Positions 34,281-42,521 of a stretch of 64,000 nucleotides of DNA are shown here, piece after piece. The stretch is taken from the NCBI RefSeq assembly GCF_026672545.1, contig NZ_JAPPRJ010000001.1, positions 1,302,001-1,366,000 of the forward strand. Direction: 5' to 3'. The number at the start of each line of letters is the position of its first letter. Positions within the stretch are counted from its first letter, which is position 1. Under the pieces are notes generated by a model. That model was not told the DNA's origin. It saw only the letters and a program-made list of their open reading frames with translations, and did not search any database. A program made the translations under genes and the position numbers. This DNA comes from Rhizobium sp. SL86. Its GTDB lineage: Bacteria; Pseudomonadota; Alphaproteobacteria; Rhizobiales; Rhizobiaceae.

Positions 34281-37268
34281 TCAGTGGGCCTCATCCCAGT
34301 TCAACGCCGCGCGTGCATCCACCTTCAGCGGGACGCGCATGGACAGAGCCGGCATTGCCGCATGCTCCATCGTCTGCACGATGACGGGCATGGCGAGATC
34401 CACGGCCTCATCCTCCACCTCGAAGATCAGTTCGTCATGCACCTGCAGCAGCATGCGAACGCGGTCGGCCAGCCCGGCCTTGGCGAGTGCCGGTTCCACC
34501 TGCACCATGGCGCGGCGAATGACATCGGCGGCCGATCCTTGGATCGGCGCATTGATCGCTGCCCGCTCGTTGAAAGCCCGGACAGACGGGTTCGACGACT
34601 TGATCTCCGGGTAATGCGACCGGCGACCGAAGATCGTCTCCACGTAACCATGCTCGCGGGCAAACGCCTTGGTGTTTTCCATGTAGTCGCGGATGCCCGG
34701 GAAACGCTCGAAATATTTCTTGATGTACTCGCCCGCCTCAGACCGTTCGATCGACAGCTGGTTGGCAAGGCCGAAGGCGGAAATGCCGTAGATGATGCCG
34801 AAATTGATGGCCTTGGCCCGCCGGCGTACATCCGACGGCATGCCTTCGACGGGAACGCCGAACATTTCCGACGCCGTCATCGCATGGATGTCGATGCCAT
34901 CCGCAAAGGCCTGGCGAAGCTGCGGGATATCGGCGACATGCGCGAGGACGCGCAGTTCGATCTGGCTGTAATCGGCAGACAGAAGCTTGTGGCCGGGCGT
35001 CGAAATAAAAGCCGTGCGGATCTTGCGGCCTTCGGCATTGCGCACCGGAATGTTCTGCAGGTTCGGTTCGGACGACGAGAGGCGACCGGTGGTCGTTGAG
35101 GCCAGCGAATAACTGGTGTGAACCCGCTTTGTCTCGGGATGAACGTAGGACGGCAGGGCATCCGTATAGGTGCTCTTCAGCTTGGTCAGCTGACGCCAGT
35201 CGACGATCTTGCGTGGCAGTTCGATGCCTTGCGCCGCCAGATCCTCCAGCACCTGCGCGGAGGTGGACCACTGGCCAGTCTTTGTCTTGGAGCCGCCGGG
35301 CAGGCCCATCTTGCCAAACAGGATGTCGCCGAGCTGTTTCGGCGAGCCGATATTAAAACGCTCGCCGGCAAGCTGGTAGATCTCGTCCTCGAAGCTTGCG
35401 GCTTTCTGTGCCAGTTCGCCGGAGAGGCGGGAGAGGATCTGGCGGTCGATGGTGATGCCGCGCTCTTCCATCTGCGCCAGAACCGGCACCAGCGGCCGCT
35501 CCAGCCGCTCATAGACGCGTGTCAGACCTTCCGCGACCAGCCGCGGCTTCAGCACCAGCCAGAGCCGCAGCGTCACATCGGCATCTTCCGCCGCATAGGC
35601 GGTCGCCTTGTCGATATCGACCCGGTCGAAGGTCACCGCGGATTTGCCCGAGCCCGCGACATCCTTGTAAGCGATCGGCGTGTGGCCGAGCCAGCGCTCC
35701 GACAGCGCATCCATGCCGTGATTGCCGGCACCGGCCTCCAGCACGTAGGAGATCAGCATCGTATCGTCAAAGCCGGCCATGGTGATGCCGTGGCGCTTCA
35801 TGACCAGGTAATCGTATTTCAGGTTCTGCGCGACCTTCAGGACCGACGGATCTTCGAGCAGATCCTTCAAAAGCCCGAGCGCCACATCCATGGGCACCTG
35901 GCCTTCCACCAGCTTCACGCCGTCGCTGAACAGGTCGTCCCCACCGGATTTGTGGGCGAGCGGCAGATAGGCCGCCCGGATCACCTTCGAGGCAGGTGTC
36001 GCGGTATTGTCCTGAATGGCGAGCGAGATGCCCATCAGATCCGCCTGCATCGGATCGAGCGAGGTGGTTTCCGTGTCGAAGGCGACGAGGCCGGTCTCGC
36101 GGGCGACCGCGATCCAGCTCTTCAGCGTTTCCACGTCGCGGATGGTGACATAGGCAGAATGATCGATCGGCTGACCGGAAAAGGCCTCGTGGCGCGAGGC
36201 GGCGACCTCGGCAGCGCGGGCGCCCTCCGCCGGGGTGGTCTTGGCCGGAGCAGCACCCGAAGCGGCGGCGGGTGCGCTAAGATCCTGATTATGCTCCGCG
36301 CCCGGATCGAGATCGGGGCCGTGGGCAGCCGGTCCCCATTCCACCTGGATCTGTGCCGGTTCGATGACGCCGGCATCGCATTCGCAAGCATCTGCCACAC
36401 GCCGCGTGAGCGTGCCGAATTCCATCGCCTTCAGGAAGGCGATCAGCTTCGGCCCATCCTGCTTTTCGAGCACGAGTGAATCCAGCTCAAGCTCCAGCGG
36501 CACATCGGTGCGCAGTTCCACGAGCTTGCGGGAGAGGCGGGCCTTTTCGGCATTTTCGATGATGTTTTCGCGGCGCTTGACCTGCTTGATCTCGGAGGCG
36601 CGCGACAGCAACGTTTCCAGATCGCCGAACTCTTCCAGCAACTGGGCCGCCGTCTTCGGGCCGATGCCGGGAATGCCCGGCACGTTATCGACCGAATCGC
36701 CCACCATCGCCTGCAGATCGATCATCTTTTCCGGCGGCACACCCCATTTTTCGATGACGTCCGGAATGCCGATCTGCTTGTCCTTCATGCTGTCGTACAT
36801 ATGGACGTTCGGCGTCACCAGCTGCATCAGGTCCTTGTCGGAGGAGATGATCGTGACATCGGCGCCGATCGCTTCGGCGGCGCGGGCATAGGTCGCAATG
36901 ATATCGTCGGCCTCGAACCCGTCCGTTTCGATGCAGGGCAGGTTGAAGGCGCGTGTCGCCTGGCGGATCAGACCGAATTGCGGCACCAGCTCTTCCGGCG
37001 GGGCGGACCGGTTCGCCTTGTAATCCGCATAAAGATCCTTGCGGAAGGTTTTCGACGAATAGTCGAAAATCACCGCGAAATGCGTCGGCGTCACGCCGAC
37101 ATTCGTGTCGCGCGCATTGGTCAAAAGCTTCCACAACATGTTGCAGAAACCCGAGACCGCGCCGACCGGCAGGCCATCGGATTTGCGCGTCAGCGCGGGC
37201 AAAGCATGGAAGGCCCGGAAGATGAAACCGGAGCCGTCGACGAGGAAGAGGTGATCGCCTTTTTTCAT
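34281..37268 (-). CDS. polA: DNA polymerase I
   Basis: A 995-residue three-domain enzyme. The 5' nuclease domain comes first (LFLVDGSGFIFRAFHAL, then ETDGFEADDIIATYA and GIPGIGPKTAAQLLEE). The 3'-5' proofreading exonuclease is intact, with VAFDTETTSLDPM near residue 400. The polymerase domain follows with DYSQIELRVLAH, the O-helix RRRAKAINFGIIYG and QVHDELIFEVE. It works in repair and Okazaki-fragment maturation. There is no good ribosome site before the ATG. The 552-base gap upstream holds an AbcR-like small RNA and the marR promoter. Confidence 0.96.
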   Translation of the reverse strand: MKKGDHLFLVDGSGFIFRAFHALPALTRKSDGLPVGAVSGFCNMLWKLLTNARDTNVGVTPTHFAVIFDYSSKTFRKDLYADYKANRSAPPEELVPQFGLIRQATRAFNLPCIETDGFEADDIIATYARAAEAIGADVTIISSDKDLMQLVTPNVHMYDSMKDKQIGIPDVIEKWGVPPEKMIDLQAMVGDSVDNVPGIPGIGPKTAAQLLEEFGDLETLLSRASEIKQVKRRENIIENAEKARLSRKLVELRTDVPLELELDSLVLEKQDGPKLIAFLKAMEFGTLTRRVADACECDAGVIEPAQIQVEWGPAAHGPDLDPGAEHNQDLSAPAAASGAAPAKTTPAEGARAAEVAASRHEAFSGQPIDHSAYVTIRDVETLKSWIAVARETGLVAFDTETTSLDPMQADLMGISLAIQDNTATPASKVIRAAYLPLAHKSGGDDLFSDGVKLVEGQVPMDVALGLLKDLLEDPSVLKVAQNLKYDYLVMKRHGITMAGFDDTMLISYVLEAGAGNHGMDALSERWLGHTPIAYKDVAGSGKSAVTFDRVDIDKATAYAAEDADVTLRLWLVLKPRLVAEGLTRVYERLERPLVPVLAQMEERGITIDRQILSRLSGELAQKAASFEDEIYQLAGERFNIGSPKQLGDILFGKMGLPGGSKTKTGQWSTSAQVLEDLAAQGIELPRKIVDWRQLTKLKSTYTDALPSYVHPETKRVHTSYSLASTTTGRLSSSEPNLQNIPVRNAEGRKIRTAFISTPGHKLLSADYSQIELRVLAHVADIPQLRQAFADGIDIHAMTASEMFGVPVEGMPSDVRRRAKAINFGIIYGISAFGLANQLSIERSEAGEYIKKYFERFPGIRDYMENTKAFAREHGYVETIFGRRSHYPEIKSSNPSVRAFNERAAINAPIQGSAADVIRRAMVQVEPALAKAGLADRVRMLLQVHDELIFEVEDEAVDLAMPVIVQTMEHAAMPALSMRVPLKVDARAALNWDEAH

Positions 37269-37524
37269 GGGCGATGGATAGCGCGACCAGGCTCAAAGGT
37301 CTACGCATTCGCATCCCCCGGTCGAAAATTTCCCTGTCGTTGCGTCCACGCCGGATCCGCGCGGGGTCAGGGCAAGAGGTGGAACAGGCCGCCTTTTGCG
37401 ACGACAATTATCCTCATGCGGACGGTCCGGACCGCTCACCGGAACGTTACCTTATTGTAATCGAGGCTTCCCTTGAAATGCCGCATTACGCTGGCCATCT
37501 CATCGGTACCGGCGATTGATCACG

Positions 37525-37654
37525 CCGCAGTCTGATAGCCGGCTTGTCCCCCGCCGCGTCAGACCGGACAAAGGCCTCACCCCCTCTCCGGGCCTTTGTC
37601 CCTCCATTACCGCCACGGCCATCCCCCTCCCCCGGCCGTGGCGGTTTTCATTTC
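37525..37654 (+). ncRNA. AbcR-like small RNA (three C-rich stem-loops)
   Basis: Three consecutive hairpins are seen. SL1 pairs GTCTGA (37530-37535) with TCAGAC (37559-37564), with inner CCGGC/GCCG and loop TTGTCCCCC. SL2 is a perfect 11-bp stem (37566-37576 with 37591-37601) with loop TCACCCCCTCTCCG. SL3 is a perfect 12-bp stem (37609-37620 with 37634-37645) with loop ATCCCCCTCCCCC, followed by TTTCATTTC, a terminator. Single-stranded C-rich loops plus position between polA and a marR gene match the AbcR (alpha-r15) Hfq-dependent RNAs of Sinorhizobium and Agrobacterium, which repress ABC-transporter mRNAs. The 5' end is approximate. Only one copy is evident, where a tandem pair is usual. Confidence 0.8.
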
Positions 37655-37820
37655 ATGTCCCCCCGACAAACGAAGTGATTTCCCGTGGCGCGGGAAAAGA
37701 ATACGATGCTATATAATTCCGGCATGGATCGAATCGCGGGTTTGCGGACCCGGATCGCATTCATGGCGACCTGTTTCTTGCGTCTCCTTCTGATCAGCCA
37801 CGGGCATAGGATAGCCTGCC

Positions 37821-38261
37821 ATGGGCTTCGAGCGTTCGGAATCTGCCTTGTACCTTGCCAACCAGCTTGCCAAGGGCCTGTCGCGCGCCCTGCAGAAACG
37901 TGCCTCCGCCCTGGGTTTTTCGCCCGGACAGTTTCCGGTTCTCTTGGCGCTCTGGGAAGAAGACGGGCTGACACAGCGGCAGCTGCTGGACAGGCTGGAA
38001 GTGGAACAGGCAACGCTCGCCAACACGCTGTCGCGCATGGAGCGTGACGGATTGATCGCACGCAGCCCTCACCCGAATGACCGCCGCGCCCAGATCATTG
38101 CGCTCACGGAGCGTGGACGCGAGCTGGAGGCGCTGGCCCTTGATGCCGCAGCCCGGGCCGATGACGAGGTGTTCCACGGCTTTCGCCGCTTCGAACGCGA
38201 ACTGCTGAAGGAATATATGCGCATGGCGATTGCCAACAGCCGCACGACGGACAAGGGCTGA
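37821..38261 (+). CDS. MarR family transcriptional regulator
   Basis: A 146-residue winged-helix repressor of the MarR family. The recognition region reads LTQRQLLDRLEVEQATLANTLSRMERDGLI and is followed by the wing SPHPNDRRAQIIALTERG. It is the gene that flanks AbcR RNAs in other rhizobia. A strong TATAAT-like -10 lies at 37712-37717, and a short hairpin TTTCCCG/CGGGAAA just upstream at 37679-37697 could be its operator. Ligand and regulon are unknown. Confidence 0.88.
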   Translation: MGFERSESALYLANQLAKGLSRALQKRASALGFSPGQFPVLLALWEEDGLTQRQLLDRLEVEQATLANTLSRMERDGLIARSPHPNDRRAQIIALTERGRELEALALDAAARADDEVFHGFRRFERELLKEYMRMAIANSRTTDKG

Positions 38262-38332
38262 ACGCTTCCATCCCGGCGGAAAAGCCTTTAACCTGCCCGC
38301 CGTCGAACATCATTCGCAAGGCAGATCCCCCC

Positions 38333-39715
38333 ATGACCGATATTTCTTCCGTCCTCGACCAGGCCGACCGCAATCTGACGTCGAGTCTCGACCGGCTGTT
38401 CGAGCTGGTGCGCATTCCCTCCATTTCGACAGATCCGGCCTACAAGGCCGAGTGCCGCAAGGCAGGCGAATGGCTGGTAACGACCCTGACGGCGCTCGGT
38501 TTTCAGGCATCGCTGCGCGACACACCCGGCCATCCAATGGTGGTGGCGCACCACGATGCGGCGAGCGACACGGCGCCGCATGTGCTGTTTTACGGTCACT
38601 ATGACGTGCAGCCGGTCGATCCGCTGGAGCTTTGGGAGAATGACCCCTTCGACCCGCAGGTGAAGGAGATCGGCAATGGCCGCAAGATCCTGACCGGCCG
38701 CGGCACTTCAGACGACAAGGGTCAGCTGTTGACCTTCGTGGAAGCCTGCCGGGCCTATAAGGAAGTGCACGGATCGCTGCCGGTGAAGATCACCATCCTG
38801 TTCGAAGGAGAAGAGGAATCCGGTTCGCCGTCGCTAAAGCCCTTCCTGGAAGCCAATGCCGCCGAACTGAAGGCGGAATACGCGCTCGTCTGCGACACCA
38901 GCATGTGGGATGCCGAGACGCCAGCAATTGCGGCCACGCTGCGCGGCCTTGTGGGCGAGGAGCTGACGATCACCGCAGCCGACCGCGACCTGCATTCCGG
39001 CCTTTTCGGCGGGGCAGCCGCCAATCCCATCCATATCCTGACGACGATTCTCGCCGGTCTGCGCGACGAAACGGGCCGCGTGACGCTCGACGGCTTTTAT
39101 GATGGGGTCGAGGAGACACCGGAGAACATCAAGGCGAGCTGGCAGACGCTCGGCCGCGATGCGAAAAGCTTCCTCGGAGAAGTGGGCCTGTCGGAACCGT
39201 CGGGCGAAAAGGGTCGCTCGGTGCTCGAGCTCACCTGGGCGCGCCCGACCTGCGAGGTCAACGGCATCTGGGGCGGTTATACGGGTGAAGGTTTCAAGAC
39301 GGTGATTGCGGCGAAGGCCTCGGCGAAGGTGTCCTTCCGCCTGGTCGGTACGCAGGATCCGGCAAAAATCCGCGACAGCTTCCGCACCTATGTGCGTTCG
39401 CAGATCCCTGCCGACTGCAGCGTCGAGTTCCACGAGCATGGCGGCTCTCCAGCGATCCAGCTGTCCTACGATTCGCCGGTGCTGACCAAGGCCAAGACCG
39501 CGCTGTCAGAAGAATGGCCGAAGCCCGCCGTTGTCGTCGGCATGGGTGGCTCGATCCCGATCGTCGGCGATTTCCAGACCTATCTCGGCATGGATTCGCT
39601 TTTGGTCGGCTACGGGCTGATCGACGACCGCATCCATTCGCCGAACGAAAAATACGATCTGACCTCGTTCCACAAGGGCATCCGCTCCTGGGTCCGCATT
39701 CTGGCGGCGCTGTAA
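38333..39715 (+). CDS. M20 family dipeptidase
   Basis: A 460-residue metallopeptidase of the M20 (CNDP/ArgE-DapE) class. Two-zinc motifs are visible: HVLFYGHYDVQPVDP (His and Asp), GRGTSDDKGQL, FEGEEESGSPSL (catalytic Glu-Glu) and the C-terminal PNEKYDLTSF. It hydrolyses dipeptides in the cytoplasm. It lies 71 bases after the marR gene and may or may not be its target. Length is normal for the family. The ribosome site is weak (GGCAG). Confidence 0.9.
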   Translation: MTDISSVLDQADRNLTSSLDRLFELVRIPSISTDPAYKAECRKAGEWLVTTLTALGFQASLRDTPGHPMVVAHHDAASDTAPHVLFYGHYDVQPVDPLELWENDPFDPQVKEIGNGRKILTGRGTSDDKGQLLTFVEACRAYKEVHGSLPVKITILFEGEEESGSPSLKPFLEANAAELKAEYALVCDTSMWDAETPAIAATLRGLVGEELTITAADRDLHSGLFGGAAANPIHILTTILAGLRDETGRVTLDGFYDGVEETPENIKASWQTLGRDAKSFLGEVGLSEPSGEKGRSVLELTWARPTCEVNGIWGGYTGEGFKTVIAAKASAKVSFRLVGTQDPAKIRDSFRTYVRSQIPADCSVEFHEHGGSPAIQLSYDSPVLTKAKTALSEEWPKPAVVVGMGGSIPIVGDFQTYLGMDSLLVGYGLIDDRIHSPNEKYDLTSFHKGIRSWVRILAAL

Positions 39716-39725
39716 AGAAGAGGCC

Positions 39726-39759
39726 GAGGGCGCTCCGCTTCAGGTGGCGGAGAGCCCTC
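39726..39759 (+). terminator. Terminator after the dipeptidase gene
   Basis: GAGGGC-G-CTCCGC (39726-39738) pairs with GCGGAG-A-GCCCTC (39747-39759), 12 pairs and one mismatch, loop TTCAGGTG. It ends the plus-strand gene. Confidence 0.65.
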
Positions 39760-39976
39760 AAAAAGCAAAAAGGCCGGGGGTGACCCGACCTTTTCCGTCC
39801 CGTTTCATCGTTGCCAGTACATCCGTGGTCAACTTAAAACGGTCTAGGCATTTCGATCGCGGCGACTGTCGCAAGGACTGTGTCGCCGCCGCTGATGTCT
39901 CATCGTCTCCTGCCAGGGTTAACATCCGGTTAAGGCGCTCAACCTTGGGAGACGGCGCAACCTTTGTTGCAAACAT
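39758..39976 (-). CDS. Possible 72-residue protein ending inside a terminator
   Basis: An open frame from ATG 39976 (AGGA six bases upstream) to TGA 39758 lies downstream of the cold-shock gene on the same strand. The product is polar with a helical start (KVERLNRMLTLAGDDE) and a short aromatic end (GLFAF). The last ten codons coincide with a perfect hairpin plus two T-runs (39761-39786), so the stop codon falls in the T-tract of an intrinsic terminator. That geometry is common for genuine short genes but can also arise by chance over a terminator. No family is recognised. Confidence 0.4.
   Translation of the reverse strand: MFATKVAPSPKVERLNRMLTLAGDDETSAAATQSLRQSPRSKCLDRFKLTTDVLATMKRDGKGRVTPGLFAF
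39761..39786 (-). terminator. Minus-strand intrinsic terminator
   Basis: On the minus strand GGTCGGG-TCACC-CCCGGCC forms a seven-pair stem followed by TTTTTGCTTTTT. It would end transcripts coming from the cold-shock gene side. Confidence 0.7.
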
Positions 39977-40009
39977 CGATCGTCCTGCCGCTTGATCCTG
40001 AAATGGGAA

Positions 40010-40036
40010 CGGCGCCCCGCAAATGCAAGGGCGCCG
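40010..40036 (-). terminator. Hairpin downstream of the cold-shock gene
   Basis: CGGCGCCC (40010-40017) pairs with GGGCGCCG (40029-40036), an 8-bp stem with an 11-base loop, 34 bases past the csp stop. The following T content is low, so it may be a partial terminator or an RNA-stabilising 3' hairpin. Confidence 0.5.
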
Positions 40037-40069
40037 CACCAAATTGATCAGCAAAAACTGAAAAACGAA

Positions 40070-40279
40070 TCAGGCAGCCTGGAGGCGATCAGCCGAAACG
40101 CGGCCCGAACGCTTGTCGGTCACCAGTTCGTAGGCGATCTTCTGACCGTCCTTGAGGCCGGCCATGCCAGCGCGCTCAACAGCGGAGATGTGCACGAAAA
40201 CGTCCTGTGCGCCGTCATCCGGCTGAATGAAGCCGAAGCCCTTGGTTGCGTTGAACCACTTTACAGTACCGGTAGCCAT
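40070..40279 (-). CDS. CspA-family cold-shock protein
   Basis: A 69-residue single cold-shock domain with the RNA-binding motifs KGFGFI (residues 13-18) and VFVHI (27-31), beginning [16 protein letters not shown]. It binds single-stranded RNA and acts as an RNA chaperone. GAAAGGA lies before the ATG. The predicted promoter is about 130 bases upstream, so the mRNA has the long 5' leader typical of thermosensitive csp genes. Confidence 0.95.
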   Translation of the reverse strand: MATGTVKWFNATKGFGFIQPDDGAQDVFVHISAVERAGMAGLKDGQKIAYELVTDKRSGRVSADRLQAA

Positions 40280-40415
40280 TACGATGTCCTTTCGCTCGCA
40301 ACGTTGACTTTGGTTCCGGGAAAACCCGAAACGGTTAGGCTCGTATTTGAAGAAAGATCGTCGTAAGCGCCGTCAGCGCTGTAGTGCCGCTTGTCAAACA
40401 AATATCGATTTGAAG

Positions 40416-40444
40416 GAGGTAGCGTCGGGTCCCGCAGGTGTCAA
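40416..40444 (-). promoter_or_regulatory. Candidate sigma-70 promoter of the cold-shock gene
   Basis: Minus-strand TTGACA (40444-40439) and TACCTC (40421-40416) are 17 bases apart. Start near 40409 would give a 130-base leader before the csp ATG. The -10 is imperfect. Confidence 0.45.
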
Positions 40445-40503
40445 GGTGGGCCCGGGAGCGGCGTTCGGACGCAATTCGAGGGTCTTGATTCGTACGGAAG
40501 CTT

Positions 40504-40626
40504 AAAACGAAAGAAGCTCGGCGCGGGAGGAGGTGCGCCGAGCTTCTAAGACTGACCAGCAACTGGGAGGAGGAGGTGTTGCCGGTCCCGTCGCGAGACG
40601 CTGGGAGGAGGAGTGCGTCTGGCGAT
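40504..40626 (-). ncRNA. Anti-Shine-Dalgarno small RNA with three CCTCCTCCC hairpins
   Basis: Three minus-strand hairpins each present CCTCCTCCC in the loop. In transcription order: AGACGC (40620-40615) with GCGTCT (40601-40596); a nine-base stem ACCGGCAAC-type (40786 not involved; arms 40086 excluded) at 40578-40586 with 40555-40563; and a perfect 12-bp stem (40546-40535 with 40524-40513), whose loop is the ten-base ACCTCCTCCC and which is followed by TTTCGTTTT, so it is also the intrinsic terminator. The loops are the exact complement of GGGAGGAGG ribosome sites. The design matches the alpha-r14 / cuckoo (CCUCCUCCC) RNAs of alphaproteobacteria. A TATCTT -10 lies at 40638-40633; no clear -35 is seen. 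Confidence 0.85.
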
Positions 40627-40747
40627 GATTGGAAGATAGCTGATTCCCGCCCAAAAAACAGCCAGAATTTCGCAGTGCAGCAATGCGCTTTGTGCATAGC
40701 TCCTGGAAGGCCTTGTCTTCATTCTGCCGCCGAAATAGGCTCGGCCC

Positions 40748-41230
40748 ATGAGCCTCGAATCCGTAAAGACCTTTTTTGCCACACATGCGCCCGAAGTGGC
40801 CGTGATCGTTACCGAATTAAGCTCTGCGACCGTGATCCAGGCCGCAGCAGCACACAATGTCGAACCAGACCAGATTGCCAAGACGATCTGCCTGCGCGCA
40901 GGCGACGAGGTGGTTCTGCTGGTCGCCTCCGGCAATAGCCGGCTCGATAACCGGAAATTCCGCGACCGCTTCGGTGCCAAACCGCGCATGCTGGGAGCGG
41001 ACGAGGTCGTTGAACAGACGGGCCATCCCGTGGGTGGCGTCTGCCCGTTCGGCCTCGCCAACCCGCTGAAGGTCTATCTGGACGAATCGCTGCGGAAATA
41101 TCCAATCGTGGTTCCGGCTGCCGGCGCGACCAATTCGGCCGTGCACCTGTCTCCGGATCGGATGGCTGAGCTGACCGCAGGAACCTGGGTCGACGTGTGT
41201 CAGGATCCGAAAGCCGAGGGCGCTCAGTAG
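40748..41230 (+). CDS. YbaK/EbsC family aminoacyl-tRNA deacylase
   Basis: A 160-residue single-domain protein of the YbaK/ProX superfamily, which clears mischarged aminoacyl-tRNAs such as Cys-tRNA(Pro). The family pattern is visible in QIAKTICLRAGDEVVLLV, SRLDNRKFRDRFGAK, TGHPVGGVCPFG and the C-terminal AGATNSAVHLSPDRM. The exact tRNA substrate is not predictable. Its 3' end overlaps the convergent next gene by seven bases. Confidence 0.88.
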   Translation: MSLESVKTFFATHAPEVAVIVTELSSATVIQAAAAHNVEPDQIAKTICLRAGDEVVLLVASGNSRLDNRKFRDRFGAKPRMLGADEVVEQTGHPVGGVCPFGLANPLKVYLDESLRKYPIVVPAAGATNSAVHLSPDRMAELTAGTWVDVCQDPKAEGAQ

Positions 41231-41574
41231 TAGCGGCGATACCAGGCCTGTTTCTGTTCCAGATTGGTCGACGCCACAAGGTAACCGATCGCAAAACCGA
41301 TGCCGGCAATCAGCGTCATGAGCGTCGTGGCCGTTGCCGGATGCTCACGGATGGCGCCGGCAACCGATACGGCTTCGTCCTGGACATAATGCGCCGCCTG
41401 TTCGGCATTCCGCGACATGCGCTCATAGGCCTCGCTGCTGACTTCCGACAGCATCGCGCGGATGCTGGCAACTTCAGCACGCAGTGCGGAAATTTCGGAC
41501 GTCACCGCGTCATTGACATCACTGGATGCGTTGCCGCCCATCTCGCCGGCGCGGCCGCCTACGGATTCCACCAT
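41224..41574 (-). CDS. DUF883/ElaB-like membrane-anchored protein
   Basis: A 116-residue protein with a soluble, helical N-terminal part (SEISALRAEVASIRAMLSEV and following heptad-like stretch) and one C-terminal membrane helix (ATTLMTLIAGIGFAIGYLVA, residues 80-99), with a basic, tyrosine-rich end. This is the layout of DUF883/ElaB proteins, which are tail-anchored and stress-induced and, in enterobacteria, bind ribosomes. AGGGAG lies before the ATG at 41574, chosen over an upstream start. A perfect EcfG-like promoter sits 52 bases upstream. Confidence 0.75.
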   Translation of the reverse strand: MVESVGGRAGEMGGNASSDVNDAVTSEISALRAEVASIRAMLSEVSSEAYERMSRNAEQAAHYVQDEAVSVAGAIREHPATATTLMTLIAGIGFAIGYLVASTNLEQKQAWYRRYY

Positions 41575-41625
41575 GTGGGTCTCCCTTCGTTGTGCTGGCT
41601 GTTGTTGTGCTGTTTCTGGCGCGAC

Positions 41626-41650
41626 AACGGGCAAGGCCGCAGGAGGTTCC
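41626..41650 (-). promoter_or_regulatory. EcfG-like promoter (exact match)
   Basis: Minus-strand GGAAC (41650-41646) and CGTT (41629-41626) are separated by 16 bases, an exact match to the EcfG consensus. Start would be near 41620, 45 bases before the ATG at 41574. Confidence 0.7.
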
Positions 41651-41754
41651 ACGCAAGGTTCCAGACGCTTTGACGGGATGTCATAGGGGACGGGATGTCA
41701 TGGGAAATACCGGCCGCTCCAACCGGAACGTCCGATCGCACGACATGCAGAGAC

Positions 41755-41967
41755 CTAGCGCGCCTGAGCGAGCGTTTCCGCCAGAGAGGCCAGCGCTTCC
41801 TTTTCGCTCATCCCCTTCTGCAGCGAATTGACGAGAATGAGGGCCAAGGCCTCCCCATCGGGACTGGACTTGCTGATCTGGTGCTGGGCGCACGCCGCAT
41901 CGAACACCTGCTGCAAGAGGGACAGCTGGTCGGGATTGACGGGTCTTCGGATAACCTGTGTACGCAC
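41755..41967 (-). CDS. Small conserved-looking protein, GTG start
   Basis: A 70-residue helical protein (VNPDQLSLLQQVFDAACAQ, then GEALALILVNSLQKG). A TTG four codons upstream is in frame, but it lies inside the GGAGG; the GTG at 41967 is spaced five bases from that GGAGG and is the better start. Small alpha-helical proteins of this type are common and uncharacterised in rhizobia. It probably has its own promoter in the 554-base region upstream. Confidence 0.6.
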   Translation of the reverse strand: MRTQVIRRPVNPDQLSLLQQVFDAACAQHQISKSSPDGEALALILVNSLQKGMSEKEALASLAETLAQAR

Positions 41968-42521
41968 GACATCCTCCAAATGCGACAGCCCCCGCTTTTC
42001 TGTCGCCTACGAACATTGTTCCTGACAATCCAGCCACGACGTATTGATGTCATGTCTAACCTAGCCAGCGTCGAGCATGGCCCCCAGGCAGTTTTCACCC
42101 CGCAAACAGCATATTGTCCTTGATGGCGATTGAATGGCAATTATTAATCTTCATAGATGATTTAGCGTGGACTTAAAAAACTGTGAACAGCACCCTTCCT
42201 GCCACAGGGAACCTATGCGCGGCTCTTTCAATGCTGGCGTCTATGACGACAACAACGGACGGAATGCTGAAAAGTTCTTGTCGCAGCCAATGATCGCGAC
42301 CGGCCTGCCGCGCAGGGTTGGCCGACGGCGACACGCATTGATGTTAACGCCCCCTTAAATCGCCGCATTTACCTTGCACCGAGGTCTCATCAGACGGGTA
42401 GGGCTTGGCAAGCGGCAATTGCGCCTCTCGTCCGATCTTCGTATCCGAAGAACCCTCCGTCCCTTGTTCCCGGTGCTTGCGGGAATTGGCCGCAGACAGA
42501 CCGGGGAGTAAGTCCGAAGCA
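41968..42521. other. Long divergent intergenic region
   Basis: This 554-base stretch separates the small minus-strand gene from the PBP1a gene. It includes an AT-rich patch at about 42125-42180, unusual for the window. A 47-codon frame, 42215-42358 plus strand, has GGGA four bases before its ATG but a weak protein composition; it is listed here as possible only. No structured RNA or transposon sequence is seen. Confidence 0.35.

Noticed and set aside
37274..37519. Small open frame upstream of the AbcR-like RNA
   Set aside because: No ribosome site, Arg/Ser-rich shadow composition and no conserved motif.
37269..37520. Second AbcR copy in tandem
   Set aside because: Searched for a second set of C-rich hairpins with a terminator in this interval on both strands and found none clear enough to claim.
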